The notes beneath the pieces were generated by a model, which saw nothing but the letters and a program-made list of their open reading frames with translations, was not told the origin of the DNA and did no database searches. A DNA stretch of 41,298 bases, from the NCBI GenBank assembly GCA_046331625.1, contig JAXLQL010000045.1, positions 1 to 41,298 of the forward strand. Direction: 5' to 3'. This document shows, in pieces, positions 39,834 through 41,298 of this stretch (positions are counted from its first letter, which is position 1; each line of letters starts with the position of its first letter). A program made the translations under genes and the position numbers. Source of the stretch: JAXLQL01 sp046331625 (GTDB lineage: Bacteria > Acidobacteriota > Terriglobia > Bryobacterales > Bryobacteraceae).

Positions 39834-40463
39834 TCAAACTCGTGATTCAGATTCGCGAGACGGCTGGGGCGGCGTGGAAGACAACTCCTGCTCGGCTCCC
39901 GATGACTCGCTTCGCCGCGACCGGCGGCGGCGTCCCGATGACGGGGGTTTGAAGAAGAGGAGCCGGACGGCCAGCCCTACTCCGATCAGCACCTTCACTA
40001 CTTCCAGGTACGAGTACAACTCGTGCATACCGCGGAACGACTGGCGCTCCGCGCTCTGCGTATTCCCTCCGTCGAAGTCCAGCCCTCTGCCGAGGTCGAT
40101 CATCTGCGGCGTAATGGTGAAGTGCTGCACCACCACGATTAGAAACATCGCCGTGCACAGAGCCATCACCAGCTTGTTGCCGTTGGTTGCAAACAACAAC
40201 GTGATTCCCAGCCCGACGCCGAGCAGCATCTGCACCAGTTCCCAATTGTTGAAATAGTGCCGGTTCAGCTCCGCTGCCTGAAAACGAAACACACGCCGGG
40301 TACGTTCGAGTCCGATTTCGTTGAATTCCTTGCGCGCCTGCAAACTAGCTTCGCGCATCATCCGGTCGACGCCGGTCAGGTTGTTCGACGCGACCCACCC
40401 GCAGAAAATGGCTCCCGCGAGCCAACCTCCGAGCAGAAGAGTCGCGAATCTTCTTGGATGCAT
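39834..40463 (-). CDS. Membrane protein of unknown function
   Basis: This 209-residue protein has about four helices: FATLLLGGWLAGAIFCGWVAS, a region around WELVQMLLGVGLGITLLF, LVMALCTAMFLIVVVQHF, and VVKVLIGVGLAVRLLFF. An extra-membrane helix-rich loop lies between the first two. The C-terminal tail is Arg/Ser/Pro-rich (GRRRRSRRSESS) and likely cytoplasmic. I do not recognise the family. It begins the minus-strand run with the SDR and antiporter genes and is divergent from larC (84 bases). Confidence 0.78.
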   Translation of the reverse strand: MHPRRFATLLLGGWLAGAIFCGWVASNNLTGVDRMMREASLQARKEFNEIGLERTRRVFRFQAAELNRHYFNNWELVQMLLGVGLGITLLFATNGNKLVMALCTAMFLIVVVQHFTITPQMIDLGRGLDFDGGNTQSAERQSFRGMHELYSYLEVVKVLIGVGLAVRLLFFKPPSSGRRRRSRRSESSGAEQELSSTPPQPSRESESRV

Positions 40464-40491
40464 CGAATAGGGTTAGTGTATCCCAGCCGCA

Positions 40492-40500
40492 TGAGATAAT
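40492..40500 (+). promoter_or_regulatory. Possible extended -10 for larC
   Basis: TGAGATAAT fits TGnGATAAT and lies 47 bases before the larC ATG. The upstream hexamer is weak. The rest of the gap between the divergent genes holds nothing that I recognise. Confidence 0.35.
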
Positions 40501-40547
40501 GGAAGTCGAGCGACTCCCTGGCCCTCCGGCGCGTAACGCCCATCCCG

Positions 40548-41298
40548 ATGAAGCTTTGCTATCTCGACGCCTTTTCCGGTATTTCCGGCGACATGACTGT
40601 CGGCGCTCTCATTGACGCCGGCGCCGATGCCGCCGCGTTGACAGCCACGCTTTCCTCGCTCGGCACCGAGGCTCGCTACCGGGTGGAAAAGACCAAACGC
40701 AAGGGTATTGCCGCATCGAAATTCATCGTCGAGTGGACCGATGCGAAGAAACACCGCCACTTGCATCACATCCTCGAGATGATCGAAAAGTCGGCGCTGC
40801 CTGAGGGCGCCAAGCGCCGCGCCACCGAGGTGTTCCATGCGCTCGCGCGGGCCGAAGCATCGGTCCACGGGTCGACCATCGAGAAGGTGCACTTTCACGA
40901 AGTGGGTGCGGTGGATTCGATCGCGGATATCTGCGGCGCCGCGCTCGGCTTCGAAATGCTGGGCGTGGATGCGATCGTCACGTCGCCGGTAAATGTCGGG
41001 AGCGGAACCGTGAAAACGGAGCACGGCATTCTGCCCGTACCGGCGCCCGCCACCGCGGCGCTACTCACTGGGAAACCCGTTTACTCGCGTGGACCCGCGC
41101 TCGAACTGACCACGCCCACGGGAGCCGCGATCGCTTCCGCTCTTTCGCGCGAGTTCGGTACGATGCCCGCCATGTCGATCTCGAGCGCGGGATACGGGGC
41201 AGGAGACCGCGACTTTCCGGATCACGCCAACGTGCTGCGCGTGCTGATCGGCGAGGCGAGCGGCGCGGCCGAGGCCACCGAAGTGGCCGTCATCGAAG
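40548..41298 (+). CDS. larC: Nickel insertion protein LarC (nickel-pincer cofactor chelatase), truncated by the window edge
   Basis: I read this from ATG 40548 and it remains open to the window edge (250 codons). The N-terminus CYLDAFSGISGDMTVGALIDAG and the motifs VHFHEVGAVDSIADICGAALGF, VNVGSGTVKTEHGILPVPAPAT and ELTTPTGAAIASAL match LarC. LarC inserts nickel into pyridinium-3,5-bisthiocarboxylic acid mononucleotide to make the cofactor of lactate racemase and related enzymes. Partner genes larB, larE and larA are not in the window but could lie beyond it. The family is about 400 residues, so the C-terminal part is missing only because of the edge. Confidence 0.93.
   Translation, partial: MKLCYLDAFSGISGDMTVGALIDAGADAAALTATLSSLGTEARYRVEKTKRKGIAASKFIVEWTDAKKHRHLHHILEMIEKSALPEGAKRRATEVFHALARAEASVHGSTIEKVHFHEVGAVDSIADICGAALGFEMLGVDAIVTSPVNVGSGTVKTEHGILPVPAPATAALLTGKPVYSRGPALELTTPTGAAIASALSREFGTMPAMSISSAGYGAGDRDFPDHANVLRVLIGEASGAAEATEVAVIE

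Overview
The window is a stretch of high-GC bacterial chromosome with dense coding on both strands. It most resembles an Acidobacteriota genome of the Bryobacterales/Solibacter type. That placement is inference from gene content: an Oar-like TonB-dependent receptor with a carboxypeptidase-type regulatory domain, a DUF1080 protein, an MlrC-family peptidase paired with an ACS-type transporter, a TonB-ExbB-ExbD-ExbD-TPR cluster, and DUF885 and Tat-exported esterase genes. No rRNA, tRNA, CRISPR array, phage integrase or transposase was seen.

Layout. 1-1423 (minus): edge-truncated REC-PAS-GGDEF signalling protein and an EVE-domain protein. 1648-5131 (plus): a minimal exopolysaccharide export set (Wza-like, Wzz/GumC-like, CpsD-like kinase). 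5261-6121: ribosomal protein L31 and a DUF1080 protein. 6194-7898 (minus): PBP4-type carboxypeptidase and a small zinc ribbon. 7937-11695: an unknown protein, then a large TonB-dependent receptor. 12027-14728: MlrC-like peptidase translationally coupled to an MFS transporter. 14928-18094: a three-gene envelope cassette of a 38-residue membrane peptide, a BON-OmpA protein and a 784-residue membrane-anchored protein with about 36 units of a roughly 15-residue repeat and two helix-hairpin-helix-like domains.

18232-26212 (plus): tgt, yajC, secD, secF, tonB, exbB, two exbD and a TPR lipoprotein, ending at a strong terminator. Hairpins lie in the secD-secF and exbB-exbD gaps. 26270-26585 is a non-coding block with repeats. 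26586-29960 (minus): type B carboxylesterase, a broken MFS gene and cutA. 30009-32142 (plus): FtsB-like protein, then an Rrf2 regulator with a nearly leaderless promoter coupled to a mono-haem cytochrome-type protein. 32145-35051 (minus): DUF885 lipoprotein and an exported protein of unknown function. 35157-37111 (plus): GNAT acetyltransferase coupled to a PfkB-family kinase. 37146-40463 (minus): CPA2 antiporter, NAD(P)-binding SDR protein and an unknown membrane protein. 40548 to the edge: larC.

How the genes fit together. SecDF/YajC help move envelope proteins across the inner membrane, and TonB/ExbB/ExbD energise outer-membrane receptors such as the one at 8576-11695. The 14928-18094 cassette is the best candidate for a poorly described envelope system. 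The two ATGA-coupled pairs (peptidase/transporter and acetyltransferase/sugar kinase) suggest small catabolic or modification modules. Two palindromic repeat elements with a shared core sit between convergent gene pairs and look like a genome-wide dispersed family.
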